Below, in pieces: positions 11,284-21,849 of a stretch of DNA of 64,000 nucleotides. This DNA comes from Pyricularia pennisetigena (Eukaryota > Ascomycota > Sordariomycetes > Magnaporthales > Pyriculariaceae). The notes beneath the pieces are model-generated. The model ran no database searches. It saw only the letters and a list, made by a program, of their open reading frames with translations, and was not told the DNA's origin. The position numbers were made by a program, and so were the translations under genes. Every line of letters starts with the position of its first letter. Position 1 is the stretch's first letter. Location: positions 3,334,176 to 3,398,175 of the forward strand of contig NC_043742.1 in assembly GCF_004337985.1 (NCBI RefSeq), given 5' to 3'.

Positions 11284-11845
11284 TGTTAGCAATATGGGTT
11301 GCTAACAGGGGTTTAGGCATTAACCTAGGTGCGGCGTGGTGCTAATTGCGTTATAAACGCCTGTAATTACAGGACTTAAATGCACTAAAGTATTCACTGA
11401 ACTTGGGATTAATTGATTTAATTCATTAGTGGGGGAAACTTTGCTTTATCTCCCTTTACATACTTTCCGACATTGAAATGGGGGTCCGCACCCCGCAAAA
11501 AGTTCCGGTACCGCACACGATTTTCCGAAAATTTATTTTGTATGCGTTGTTAAAAAAACACCCTCATTTCCATACAAACCATTTCTGGGTTCGCACTAAT
11601 TTGCTGATTTGGTGAAAATTTCAACCAGGTACAGGGTAGCTGACTCGTAAGTGCAAAGTGGGTATTAAACCCGGTACAGGGTGAAACCCCAGTCGCTAAT
11701 TTTGAATCGCAACTCCTGCAAAATATACACAAAATATAACAAAAAATCCGACAGCCCTAACAGCCCCATTTCGGCACTATTTATTATGGTTTATATACAA
11801 ATAAAAGTGGACCCATTATATGCTAAATAACCTATATAATTAACA
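11284..11845 (-). repeat. Copia-1 LTR (562 bp), 3' LTR of the truncated minus copy
   Basis: Read on the minus strand it begins TGTTAATTATATAG at 11845 and ends in GCTAACA at 11284. It is preceded by a polypurine tract (aaaaaaaggggg) at about 11846-11857. That PPT-LTR order marks it as the 3' LTR of the minus-strand copy. Confidence 0.88.
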
Positions 11846-12044
11846 CCCCCTTTTTTTGCTACTATTTACATAAAATCGGAAAGAAAAAGTACATAAAAAA
11901 TAAAACCCCAAAAAAATAGATCCCCTTTGTGTCCTAACCCGATTCGAACTCCCGATATAAACCCCCTGGATAATTAAACCCTTTGTACCGACTTATAACC
12001 CCCGAAATGGATGAACCCCCGAATTGGAAAAACCCCCAAAATTG

Positions 12045-12129
12045 TAATAACCCCAGGATTCGAACCCCCGATTTATATAATATTAACCCACGGAATTAAC
12101 TTTTAAACCAGGTAGCTAATTTGGCTGTT
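12045..12129 (-). other. tRNA-like module of Copia-1, copy M (85 nt)
   Basis: The minus strand shows a T-arm with GGGGGTTCGAATCC (B-box), a D-arm-like stem TTAGC/GTTAA, and 3' acceptor strand GGTTATT. The 5' strand is AACAGCC here, so pairing is partly lost. The plus copy (19804-19888) has a perfect 7-bp acceptor and the same 85-nt length. A tRNA gene inserted long ago is possible, but the position inside the element in two copies argues that it is part of the element. Confidence 0.5.
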
Positions 12130-12373
12130 CGTCAGTAATAGTCCAAGCTAGGCAGATTATATAGGGTATTTCGAATGCGTAAATCGCCCAAAATACCGGC
12201 TTTTTTTAATTCTGTTTAAACTTTTGGTATAAAGTCGGTATAAATTGCTTATTAATCAACTTATGCAGGGTAAATTCGGGTAATGCGGCCGGTATAAGGT
12301 TAATAAAAATCCAATATTTGCAAATAAAGGAAATATAATGGGTAATTAGCTAACGAACTAATTAAATAATGAT

Positions 12374-13737
12374 TTAAAATTTAATAGGTAAAAACTGAGA
12401 TTTTAGGGGCTTAAACCCTATAAATTTTAAAAAAACCTTGTAAATTGGAAGCGTTAGGGGTTTTGTTAGGCCATTAGCGGGCAATTGTTTGGATTCAAGG
12501 TATTTTAGGGTCACTAATCCTTTTGTAACTAATTCCCGTACGTATTGAAATTTTAATAACGTATGTTTAGTACGTTGGTGGTGCGTGAAATTATATACGT
12601 TAGCTATAAAGCCTGCAATATTTCCAAATCTTGCAATAAGGCCTTTCATAGGTAGTCCAATTTTAATAAATAGGTTTTTAAACCATTGTACTTTACGCAG
12701 CGCTTCCGCTAAGGCATCAATTTCGGCTTTTGGAATTCTTCAAGCTATAATAATAGCCTTTTTGCATTTCCGCGTTATAGGGCCCCCAAATAGGGTATAT
12801 AATTATCCGTAAATGGATTTTGAATCTTTTTTAGCCCCGGCAAAGTCGCTATTACTAAAACCCAACAGTTTTAGGTCTTTAAAACCCCTTATTAATAAAT
12901 TGGGTGGTAATTCGGCTTTAAATAATCTTTTTCAGCAATGAATAAATAAAGATTTAATACCCGTTAAATAACGTAATAGGTTTTTAGCTGCCGTTCAATG
13001 GATTGTAGTAGCTTTTGTTAAACAACGTGAAAACCATTAAACCGTAAAACCGATATCCGGGCGCGTTAATAGCATTAAATTGATTAAGGGTGCCGATGAT
13101 ACGTTGTAATAATTTTACTTTTAACGCATTTACGGGGTTACCCCCGCTATAGTTTAGCATACCCGGTTATAAAGGAATAAATATAGGTTTACAATTAATT
13201 AATCCGAACGTTGCTTATATTTCCTTTATATATTAGTTTTAATGGGGTTAAAGTAGGTGTTTAAATCTATTTTTTATAATTTAAACGCCTAAAAAATAGG
13301 CTGCAAGGCCCTTACCTTCCAACGCGTATACCTTATTCAAACGGGCGTTTTAATCCCAAATATATTGCAATTTAGGACCTATTAGCAAGCAATCGTTTAC
13401 AAAAGTAACAATAAAATGTTTGAATTTAACGTTATAAAAATCAGCGGGATAAAAGATTAACGGCTTAAAACCTTTTTTGAAAAATAGGGTTTTGGATTTG
13501 TTTTACCATTTTTTGGACCCTGTTTCAAACCGTATAACGCCTTTTCCAACTGTATAACCTGCATTCTTTTCGGATTACAGCCCATTTCCACTAAAACTTT
13601 AGCGGTGGTAGGGTTACAGATTTTGGCCCATTCGTTAAAACCGTTTTGAATTTGCAAATATATATTTACGTCGGTAAAATCACTACATAAAAACGAACCG
13701 ACAAAATCGATTTGTTTTATTTCCCAATTTTGTGTAT
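12374..13737 (-). pseudogene. Ty1/copia reverse transcriptase-RNase H fragment (Copia-1 copy M)
   Basis: RT pieces on the minus strand: NWEIKQIDFVGSFL (13690-13737) corresponds to the copia QxDVxxAF motif, LEKALYGLKQGPK (about 13520) to the YGLKQ motif, and FVNDCLLIG (about 13400) to YVDD with the first Asp changed to Asn. RNase H and its C-terminus follow, with YLESKQLPANGLTKPL at about 12480, a clear copia tail motif. Stops are frequent between these. The first residues of the ORF ending at 13789 come from the leader of the other copy and are not RT. The sequence cannot yield an active polymerase. Confidence 0.85.
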
Positions 13738-14326
13738 TAGCGTTCGATTTAGGCCCTTTCAGGTACTGCAGCGATCGCTTGCATTGCAAATCTAAAAAAA
13801 AAATTGGTGTGGTTTTTATGGATCGTGCACGCCATTGTAATTGGTTTAAATTTTTAATAGGGTTTACGATAGCGAATTAGGGCAAAAATCCCTGTACTCG
13901 TTCGCTAATAACCCATTAAATCCTCATGCGTTTAATAGGGTTTACAATAGCCCATAAACCCATTAGCGGAATTACGTTAATAGTTAATTTACCCTGCACG
14001 ATACCCTGCAGTTTACCCTACACGATACCTTGCAATTTACCCTGCTCCCATTTAACGATTTGAATTCGTTACGTGCACTTGGATTGGTACAAATACCAGG
14101 GCACCCATTAATTGGGGATTTTAGGGATTCCAACCCTGTATTTTAGGGGATTTTAACTATTGAAAATAATAATAAACCCTGTAATTGGTTATTACAGGCC
14201 TATACCCGTTAAAAGGCAAACGGTATAGCAAATCCTAAATTGAATTAGGTATTTACCTTTAGGCACTTAGGTTAGTTAATTATAGTTATAAGTTAGGGAA
14301 TTGCAATTATAATTCAGGTTACCTTG
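13738..14326 (+). other. Copia-1 leader, no gene
   Basis: Untranslated leader between the truncation point and the gag ATG. At about 13988-14047 it has a 24-bp tandem unit (core tttaccctgcacgatacc) in roughly two and a half copies. The copy at the left window edge (about 85-135) has fewer, so the number varies between copies. Confidence 0.6.
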
Positions 14327-15640
14327 CAATGGAAAATAACCCTATATCGGGCCTTCCAGGCCCAATTCCAACAAATAAAAAGCCTAAACCCAGCCCAAAC
14401 GAAGTTTTAACCGCTAAATTTCAGGCCCAAAACCTGTAATTAAAAGCGTTAATTACGCAAATTGATTAATTTTAAAGGATAGTTTAACAGTTGATTGCCC
14501 TGTTAACCTTGAAAAGCGGTAATTCCACTAATTTTAATGGTAATTCGGAAAATTAACCCGCTACCGCAACCCCTAATCCACCTGGGAACCCAATTTTACA
14601 TGACGGAATAGGTAAAAAATCATCGAAACGGGTATTTTCCTTCCCCGAAAATTGTAAATTAATAGGGGTTAGTAATTACGATTTGTGGAAATAGGCGTTA
14701 ATAATACAATCTAGGGTTATAAAAGCAGCGGAATTTATTTCCAACCCTGAAATTGGTTATACCCTACCGGAATACGAGCAATTAATCCTATTATTGCTTA
14801 TAAAAAACAGCTTAATTGAGGAATTTTTAAACTTTATTATATGGTATTCCAGCCCCGTAACGGTTTATAAAACCCTGGCAAATAGCTATTCGGTTGCACC
14901 CGAAATTAGTCGAAATTCATTATATCGGGAATTCCACGCCTTAAATTTTTCGAAATTCACAAAAACAATACCTGAATTTAACAACCGTTTTAATTTATTA
15001 ATTATTAAATCAGCGAATACCAACGTGCAAATTAACCCCGTAAGCGTACGAAGTTAGTACCTACGGAACCTGGAAGGAATATTCCCTATTTTGACCGAAC
15101 GCCAACGCAATACCCAACGGGCCCTGCAGGTAACAGGCCAAAATTCGCAAAAATTAAATTTGCAATACCTTATGGCGGACCTTATATCCGAAAATTCGAT
15201 TTTAGGCTTTATAACGGCTAAGGCCGCTAATTATAGGTCTAAAGGCAAAAAAACGGGTAAACAAAACGTTAAAAAAGGTGCTAAAAAGGGAAATAATGGG
15301 CAGGAAAACACCTTTAAATTACGAAAAAAAAGTAAAAACTCTAATTCGGATTCTGCTTTTGCAAAAAATATTAAATCTTCCTCCAGCGAAATAACCGTTG
15401 GAAAGTCCATAATTTTTATGGATTTTGAACTATTTACGGGCTCGATTCCAGGTAACGTTAACGAAGGCGCAGCGTATAACGCCCTGGAATAGGAGGTTCA
15501 TTTCGCTATTAGCGGAATTATAAAATTACGTTCGGATTCGGATTCGGAAACCGATACCGGTAAAACGTTAAAACCACAAATTTTAACAGCTAATTTTGGG
15601 GTTAAAGCGAAACCTGGATGCGGCGTAAAAAGGACCCCTA
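14327..15640 (+). pseudogene. Copia-1 gag, decayed
   Basis: The ATG at 14330 opens MENNPISGLPGPIPTNKK, a Pro-rich N-terminus, and the frame continues with stops. At 14794-15054 is the most capsid-like part (LYREFHALNFSKFTKTIPEF is a typical gag helix segment). The 15091-15489 section is Lys- and Ser-rich (KGKKTGKQNVKKGAKKG), as in a nucleocapsid tail. No clear CCHC knuckle survives. In the family, gag packages the element RNA into particles in the cytoplasm. Frame breaks at about 14438, 14470 and 15055 are mostly TAA/TAG. Confidence 0.65.
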
Positions 15641-17622
15641 AACCATAAAGGCTAGGTTACCCAATCCTGTACGATATAGGTAATACACACCATATTTTTG
15701 CAAATAAGCAATTTTTTACCGATTATACCCCCGGTTTTACAGTCGAAATCAGTACAGGAGGTGGCCCTATTAAACCTGTAAATACCGGAGCTGTAAAAAT
15801 ACAGGTCCGTTACGGCCAAAAAGCTGACGAATTTAGAAAGGTTACGTTAAATAGCGTTTTATATATCCCTTCGTTTGAAATAAATATCGTTAATGGTTTT
15901 ATATATTATAATATAAAAGGCGTATTATTAAAAAATACCTTATACGATGAAAGCTGTAAAGCGTGGGGACGCTTAAATACCGCTAAATATTCGTGTTGTT
16001 TAAAGGTTAAAGGGTGCGATATTTTTATTCGAAATAACGTTATTTCGAATTACGCCTATATAATAGGTAAATATAGCACCGTTTTTAGCATGGCCTTATA
16101 GGGGGCTAAAACGGGTTACGCAGCCCCGTTGGAAATAAAACTAAATAATATAAAACCCAAAAATTGCGAGGACTATAAAATTTACACCGATTCGGAACCG
16201 AAAGAAAACACGGTAACGGAAAAGCTAAATCCCGAATAAAATACGGAAATAGCCGTAAATTCACCTATAACGCAAACATTTAGCGGTAAAAACCCTGAAA
16301 ATCCACGTCAAACTGGGCCCCGTAGGCCCGGTACACCGTTAAATAACCCTTTTATAAAACCTAATATAAAAGGGATTATTTCCGAAAAAAGGGGGTTTCC
16401 TATATGAGAAATCCGTTGTTAAAACCTCCTTTATTATCGGATTTAAAGCAAACCCCTGTCAATTACCTTTTTTTAAGCCTAAAACGGACTACGGACGGTT
16501 GGTTAACCCTTAAAGGAAACGGAATTGCAGGTAATTGTAACGAAATCCAGGCCCGTAAAGCCCCGTTATAGCACAGGCGTTTGGGGCATATAGGGTTATT
16601 ATTACTAAAAAAACCGTTAAAATCACAAAAGGTTTACGTAATTTCGACAAAATTAGGGCAATTACCTGTATTACTTATATTAAAACCATTTTTATTAGGC
16701 GTACAAATAAAATTGCACTCTTAATACCCCCTAATATTTTCGATTTTATAAAGGGTGATATAGTGACCTTTAAGCCTAATTCTCACAATAAAAAGCCCGT
16801 ATTTTTCTTATTAATGGACCGAAAATTACGTTTTCGGTGGTTTATCCTATTAAAGAATAAAACCGGACCTACGGTTTTAATGGTTATTAAAAGCTTTTTT
16901 AAGGTTTTCAAGGCTACGTACGGGCGTTACCCCCTTAATTATTATTTTAATGGGGGGCGCGAGGTTAATACAGATTTTTGAAATTGGTTGACAAATAAAA
17001 ATATTAATTTAGTATTTCGAATCCTTATAACCACGGCCAAAACGGATTAACGGAACGGTCCGTTAGGGCTATTTTGGATAAGTTTCGGTTTACTATTATA
17101 GCGGCGGGTTCACCATTATATTTATAATATTATTTACTATTTACCGTAATTAATTTAATTAACCGTACAGCGGTAATTAATAGGGATTTAACATTTTACG
17201 AGGAACTTTATGCCGAATTCCAACCTGGATTACCGCACAAACCCAGTTTAGGGTATTTTCGGGTTATTGGTATTTTATACCAGGTTATTATACCGTTGGA
17301 AAAACGCCAAAAATTTAATAAATTGGCTCCCCGCACCGAAACGGTAAAACTTTTAACCCATTTATCAAATTTTACAGCGTTAGTTTACGCACCCGTTAAA
17401 CGGGTCGTATATAAAACCTTTACCGTAAAATTTGTAAAGGGTACAACCGCTAGAAATTTGGTTATTCCAGGGTTAACGTTACAAATTTCAAGAGGAGAAA
17501 ATATAAATTTAAAGGGGGATTTTAATTTTGAATATGAAAACGAAATTAATAGCGTTCCAACGGATAATGATCCCCTAAAAAACCCTGAAAATAAAGGGTA
17601 TTTACCCCCGGTTATAGGGTAA
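15641..17622 (+). pseudogene. Copia-1 protease, GAG-pre-integrase and integrase, decayed
   Basis: Protease: ILYDIGNTHHIFANKQFF at about 15667 fits the copia D-x-G-x-T-x-H region. A GAG-pre-integrase mark LGHIG lies near 16580. The integrase core follows: VFFLLMDRKLRFRWF (about 16800) carries the first catalytic Asp, and a YYFNGGREVN segment (about 16943) stands where D-N-G-G-E-x is expected, with the second Asp lost. The C-terminal part at 17296-17622 has VYAPVKRVVYKTFTVKFVKG, which may be the region before RT. Together they would cut and join cDNA in the nucleus. Multiple stops make it inactive. The stretch 17623-18010 is a degenerate spacer. Confidence 0.7.
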
Positions 17623-18010
17623 TTACCACTCGTTATAAGGCATTTAAACCCTGAAAATACAGTGCCCGCCAGGCCTGTATAACCTACCGTTCGCCCCCCA
17701 AAGCCTATAACGGTAGCGGTACCTAATCCAATACTTAAAACAACGGAAATTCCGGTATTTTTGACATTTAACATACAGAATATGGAGTTAAATTCGCAGT
17801 TCCAAAAACCAAATCTAATGGATATAGATTACGTGCATTATTTGTTTTGAGCGAAAAAAATAAAGAAAAAACCCACTAAAAACGGTGAATTAAATAGCTA
17901 CCAACAGGCTCACAATAGCCCTGAAGATGCTAAATAGTTGGCTGCTTAAACGTTTAAATTCGACCAAATCGTTATTGCAAACGTTTTCCGTTTAATCCCT
18001 AAAATTAAAA

Positions 18011-19566
18011 TGTTTGCAAGCCGTAAATTCGTTTTTACCCGGCCGATATTTGAATTAAAAAGGATAAAATAATAAACCTATAAAAAATATAAAACTGGGC
18101 TGATTATTAGGGGGCTTTTACAGGTCCAAAGCCTACATTCTATCGAAATTTTTGCTAATACTAATTTACCACCTACCTGGCGTATATTTTTAATTATAAC
18201 TAATGCGCAAAATTGGGAAATAAAACAAATCGATTTTATCGGTGCGTTTTTAAATAGTGACTTTACCGAGGTAAATAGATATTTGCAAATTCCAAACGGT
18301 TTTAACGAAAGAGTGAAAAATTGTAACCCTGCCACCGCTAAAATTTTAGTGGAAATGGGTTATAACCCGAAAACGTTGCAGGTTATATAGTTGGAAAAAA
18401 CGCTATATAGTTTGAAACAGGGTCCAAAAGATGGCAAAACAAATTTAAAACCCTATTTTTCAAAAAGGTTTTAAACCATTAATCTCTAATCCCGCTGTTT
18501 TTTATACCGTTAAATCCAAATGTTTTATCGTTACCTTCGTAAACGATTACCTGCGAATAAGTCCTAAACTACAATATGTTTAGGATTCAAAAACCCGTTT
18601 TGATAAAATATACGCGTTGGAAAACAGGGGCCCTGCAATTTATTTTTTAAGCGTTCAAATCATAAAGGATAAAGCTAAACGGCTATTTTAGTTCCATTAA
18701 AATCAATATATAAAGGAAATATTAGCAACGTTCGGATTAAATAATTGCAAACCTATATTTGTTCCCTTACAACCGGGTATATTCAAATATAGCGGGGTTT
18801 AACCCGTAAATGCGCTGGAAATTAGATCATTACAGCGTATTATCGGTACCTTTATATATTTAATACTATTAATGCGCCCGGATATCGGTTTTACGGTTTC
18901 ATAGCTTTTACGTTTTTTAATAAAAACTATTACAATCCATTTAACGGCAGCTAAAAACTTATTACGTTATTTAACGGGTATTAAATCCTTATTTATTTAT
19001 TACGGAAATAAAATATTTAAAGCCGAACTATCACCCAATTTATTAATAGGGGGTTTTAAAGGCTTAAAATCACTGGGTTTTAGTAATAGCGATTTTGCCG
19101 GGGCTGGGGAAAATTCAAAATCCATTTACGGATATTTGTAAACCCTATTTGGGGGCCCTATAACTTGGAAATGCAAAAACGCTAGTACTATAGCTTTAAG
19201 CATTCCAAAAACCGAAACCAATACTTTAACGGAAGCCCTGCGTAAAATATAATGGTTTAAAAGCTTATTTATAAAAATGGGATTATTTATAAAAGGTTTT
19301 ATTACAATATTTGGAAATAATACAGGTTTTATAATTAACGCATATAACCCTACGCACCACCAACGTATTAAATATACGTTATTAAAATTTTATTATATAC
19401 GGGAATTGATTACAAAAGGATTAATAACTTTAAAATACCTGGAATCCAAACAAATGCCCGCTAACAGTTTAGCAAAACCTTTAACGTTTCCAATTTATAA
19501 GGTTTTTTAAAATTTATAGGGCTTGAACACCTAAAAACTTAGTTTTTACCTATTAAATTTAAAGGT
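18011..19566 (+). pseudogene. Copia-1 reverse transcriptase and RNase H, decayed
   Basis: RT: KQIDFIGAFLNSDFTE (about 18220) is the QxDVxxAF block; YSLKQGPKDGK (about 18405) is the YGLKQ block; VTFVNDYLRISPK (about 18530) is the YVDD block with Asp to Asn, as in copy M. RNase H starts near 19080 (SLGFSNSDFAGAG), includes GGPITWKCKN, and ends with YLESKQMPANSLAKPL (about 19436). TAA and TAG stops are spread through the frame. The shared Asn in both copies suggests that the mutation came before the copies diverged, or that RIP hit the same base twice. Confidence 0.85.
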
Positions 19567-19803
19567 ATTTAATTAATTCGTTAACTAATTACCTATTATA
19601 TTTCCTTTATTTGCACATATTAGATTTTTGTTAACCCAATACCGGCCGTAATACCCAAATTTGGCCTGCATAGGTTAATTAATAAACAATTTATACCGAC
19701 CTTATACCAGAAGTTAAATTAAAATTGGAAAAGCTCGTATTTTGGGCGATTTACGCATTCGAAATACCCTATATAATATGCCGAACTTGGATTATTACCA
19801 ACG

Positions 19804-19888
19804 AATAACCAAATTAGTTACCTGGTTTAATAATTAATTCCGTAGGTCAATATTATGCAAATCGGGGGTTCGAATCCGGGGGTTATTA
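19804..19888 (+). other. tRNA-like module of Copia-1, copy P (85 nt)
   Basis: AATAACC at 19804-19810 pairs perfectly with GGTTATT at 19881-19887, followed by A as discriminator. Between them lie a D-arm-like segment and the T-loop TTCGAAT in GGGGGTTCGAATCC. T-loop and acceptor have the normal tRNA spacing. The T-stem is only partly paired. Two further T-arm-like strings follow, at about 19910-19925 and 19980-20000. The module lies between RNase H and the 3' LTR. It is not a functional tRNA; it may be a primer-related or Pol III-related domain. Confidence 0.5.
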
Positions 19889-20085
19889 CAATTTTGGGGG
19901 TTTTTTCCAATTCGGGGGTTCGTCCATTTCGGAGTTCATAAATCGGTACAAAGGGCACAATCATCCAGGGGGTTTATATCGGGAATTCGAATCGGGTTGG
20001 GATATAAGGGGTATTTTTATTTAGGGTTTTATTTTTATGTATTTTTCTTTTCCGACTTCATGTAAATAGTAGCAAAAAAAGGGGG

Positions 20086-20283
20086 TGTTAATTATATGCG
20101 TTATTTAATATGTAATAAGTCCACTTTTATTTATATATAAACCACAATTAATAGTACTGAAATGGGGTTGTTAGGGCTGTCGGATTTTCTATCATATTTT
20201 GTGTATGTGGTGCAGGAGTTGCGATTTAAAATCAGCGAATGGGGTTTTACCCTGTACCGGGTTTTATACCCACCCTGCATTTA
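20086..20283 (+). repeat. Copia-1 3' LTR, first part
   Basis: Starts TGTTAATTATATGCG after the polypurine tract aaaaaaaggggg. It is broken at the Gypsy-1 insertion, whose target duplication ATTTA is 20279-20283. Joined to 27535-27894 it matches the LTRs at 647 and 11284. Confidence 0.9.
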
Positions 20284-20726
20284 TGTTACGATCAAGGTAT
20301 CGGGTAACCTGTTCTTAGGGTAAAGTACAGTGGGTTAAAGCAATTAAGCGTCTTGACTGGGTAACTGGGGTTCTTAATAACTGGGGTGAAATTATAATCG
20401 TTTTCAAGTAAATATTAAGGTTAACTAGAGTTTAATTGCTGCTAAGCAATCCTAAAATCGAATTTATTTATATAGCAATAAACGCGTTTTATATAAACTA
20501 TATTCCAAATATGATCTCTTTTAATTTGTCTAATTTGTAATTCCCAATCGAGGTTTTACAGATTATTGAAATTACTTTTTTTGGCGATTATGTGGTATTA
20601 CGTAATTTTTTCCTTTACGTAATTTTATTTCCTGTCGGTCGGTGTTTTCTTAGGTCGAGTATTATTAGGAGGGGTGCAACCCCGCCTGGCCTTACTAGTA
20701 TTAGCCCAATTTATTTGGTTGTAATA
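20284..20726 (-). repeat. Gypsy-1 3' LTR
   Basis: 443 bp, starting TGTTACGATCAAGG on the plus strand and ending GTAATA where the ancestral end was probably CGTAACA. Its sequence agrees closely with 27087-27529 apart from C/T and G/A changes. Confidence 0.92.
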
Positions 20727-20854
20727 TTAGGTTTCCTTTCCTTTGGCTAAATCCCTTTGGCTTTTAAATAATTTGTACTCCCCTAATCCTTGTTTCTGTT
20801 TCTATATTCCTTTTTTGCTAACCTTTTTGCGCCATATTTAATCGCGTAACCAAA

Positions 20855-21400
20855 TTAAAATTTGGTCGTTCGTCGATAGAACGTCGTTACGCTTTTTTTG
20901 CTTCCCTTCTTTTTTTTTCGGTGGATATGCTTTTTTGTTTTTATTATAAATTTCGCGGTATAATGCGTTACGCAATATTCCCGCAAAATTCCTTTCGTTG
21001 CATCGAGTATTTCCGTGTTAACCGCTTTGGTTACGACGTGCTGGGTATTTCGAATACCTAATTGCGTAATATCGGTCGGTAATATTCCAAATTTAATATT
21101 AAGGTGGAGGTTTTGGAAAAGGATATTTTGGTAAAGCAGCAGAGGATTTAGGAAAAGCAATTAAAGCTTTTCCGTTTGCGAAAATAAAAGAAATTGTGGT
21201 TTGAAAAAATAATGCGAGCTATATTTCGCGGGATTAACGATTTGGAGGAATTGGATTAAATCGAACGTAAAGAGGTAAAATAGGAAGAGCGGCGGCGATC
21301 GGCCGAAATTTTTCCTAAAATATCCCTGGAATCGTTTTTTCCGGATTCCAATTTCGTTTGGGATTCGATTTTCCTAATGGGTCTTTTAAATCCTTTTTTG
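20855..21400 (+). pseudogene. antisense coiled-coil ORF of Gypsy-1
   Basis: On the strand opposite gag-pol, between the chromodomain and the 3' LTR, a frame with a few TAA/TAG stops encodes a heptad-like, Glu/Arg/Leu-rich protein: EKDILVKQQRI, LFRLRK, MRAIFRGINDLEELD, then EERRRSAEIF and SLESFFPDSNF. The N-terminal part may contain degraded Cys pairs. Gypsy-2 has the same frame at 43385-43900 (KLLRLRK, MRAVFREIDNLEELV, EERRRLTEIF). Similar coiled-coil proteins are common in fungal proteomes (recollection, unverified). The minus ORFs at the same place are shadows. Confidence 0.55.
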
Positions 21401-21637
21401 TTGGACGAAATAAATGTTTTTACGCAGTATTCGGTCGGTGAATTGTTTTTGTCCGTATATTTTGGTTTATTGGTGTGTGTTAATCGTTTTTTTATAAATT
21501 CGTTTGGTGGTGTGGTTTCGAGTCCTGGTCGATTTTTAGTTTTTGGGAATGGTAAGTGGTGCTTTTTTAGGTCGTCCTTTTTTTTTTGGCTAATTTGTTC
21601 GTAAATCCAATTCCTGGTAATATTGACGGAGTGGTTC

Positions 21638-21826
21638 CTAATAATTTTGGAGGTGGTTAAGGGGTTCCCAAATGTTTTTTTCGTATCCGTAGTTTTCCCA
21701 TTTAACAAAGTATTTTATTTTACCGTGGTTGCGTTTATGGTCCAGTATTCGTTCGACGTCGTATGTTTTTTTTTCGTCGATTTCGATTGTTTTTTGTGTA
21801 TTGGTGCCGGGTAGTATTAATTCCAA
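21638..21826 (-). CDS. Gypsy-1 chromodomain, C-terminal end of pol (62 residues)
   Basis: YDVERILDHKRN, then KIKYFVKWENYGYEKNIWEP, with a final NHL motif. The aromatic residues Y-W-Y/W of the methyl-lysine pocket are present, and the length fits a single chromodomain of about 50 residues. In chromoviruses it steers integration by binding modified histones. It is the only uninterrupted domain of the pol here. Gypsy-2 keeps it at about 44150-44340. Confidence 0.85.
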   Translation of the reverse strand: MELILPGTNTQKTIEIDEKKTYDVERILDHKRNHGKIKYFVKWENYGYEKNIWEPLNHLQNY

Positions 21827-21849
21827 TAGTAATACGTGGAACGTTGGGT

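Larger units (their letters stand above)
11284..13737 (-). mobile_element. Copia-1 copy M, 3' half only (RT, RNase H, 3' LTR)
   Basis: Everything upstream of the RT core is missing. At 13737 the copy abuts, head-to-head, the leader of the plus-strand copy. The junction contains CTAAT, which occurs both in the leader (see 433-437) and in the RT at 18199-18203, so it looks like a microhomology joint. The coding part is more diverged toward the minus end but parallels 18190-20283. Confidence 0.85.

Noticed and set aside
3000..11300. Helitron or LINE
   Set aside because: I first read the left arm on the plus strand and found no known family; on the opposite strand the RecQ motifs are clear. No Rep, CTRR end or poly-A tail was seen.
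13457..13789. Single 110-residue RT ORF starting MQCKRSLQY
   Set aside because: The first ~17 residues come from the leader of the adjacent plus-strand Copia-1 copy across the fusion point; only the part from NWEIKQ on is RT.
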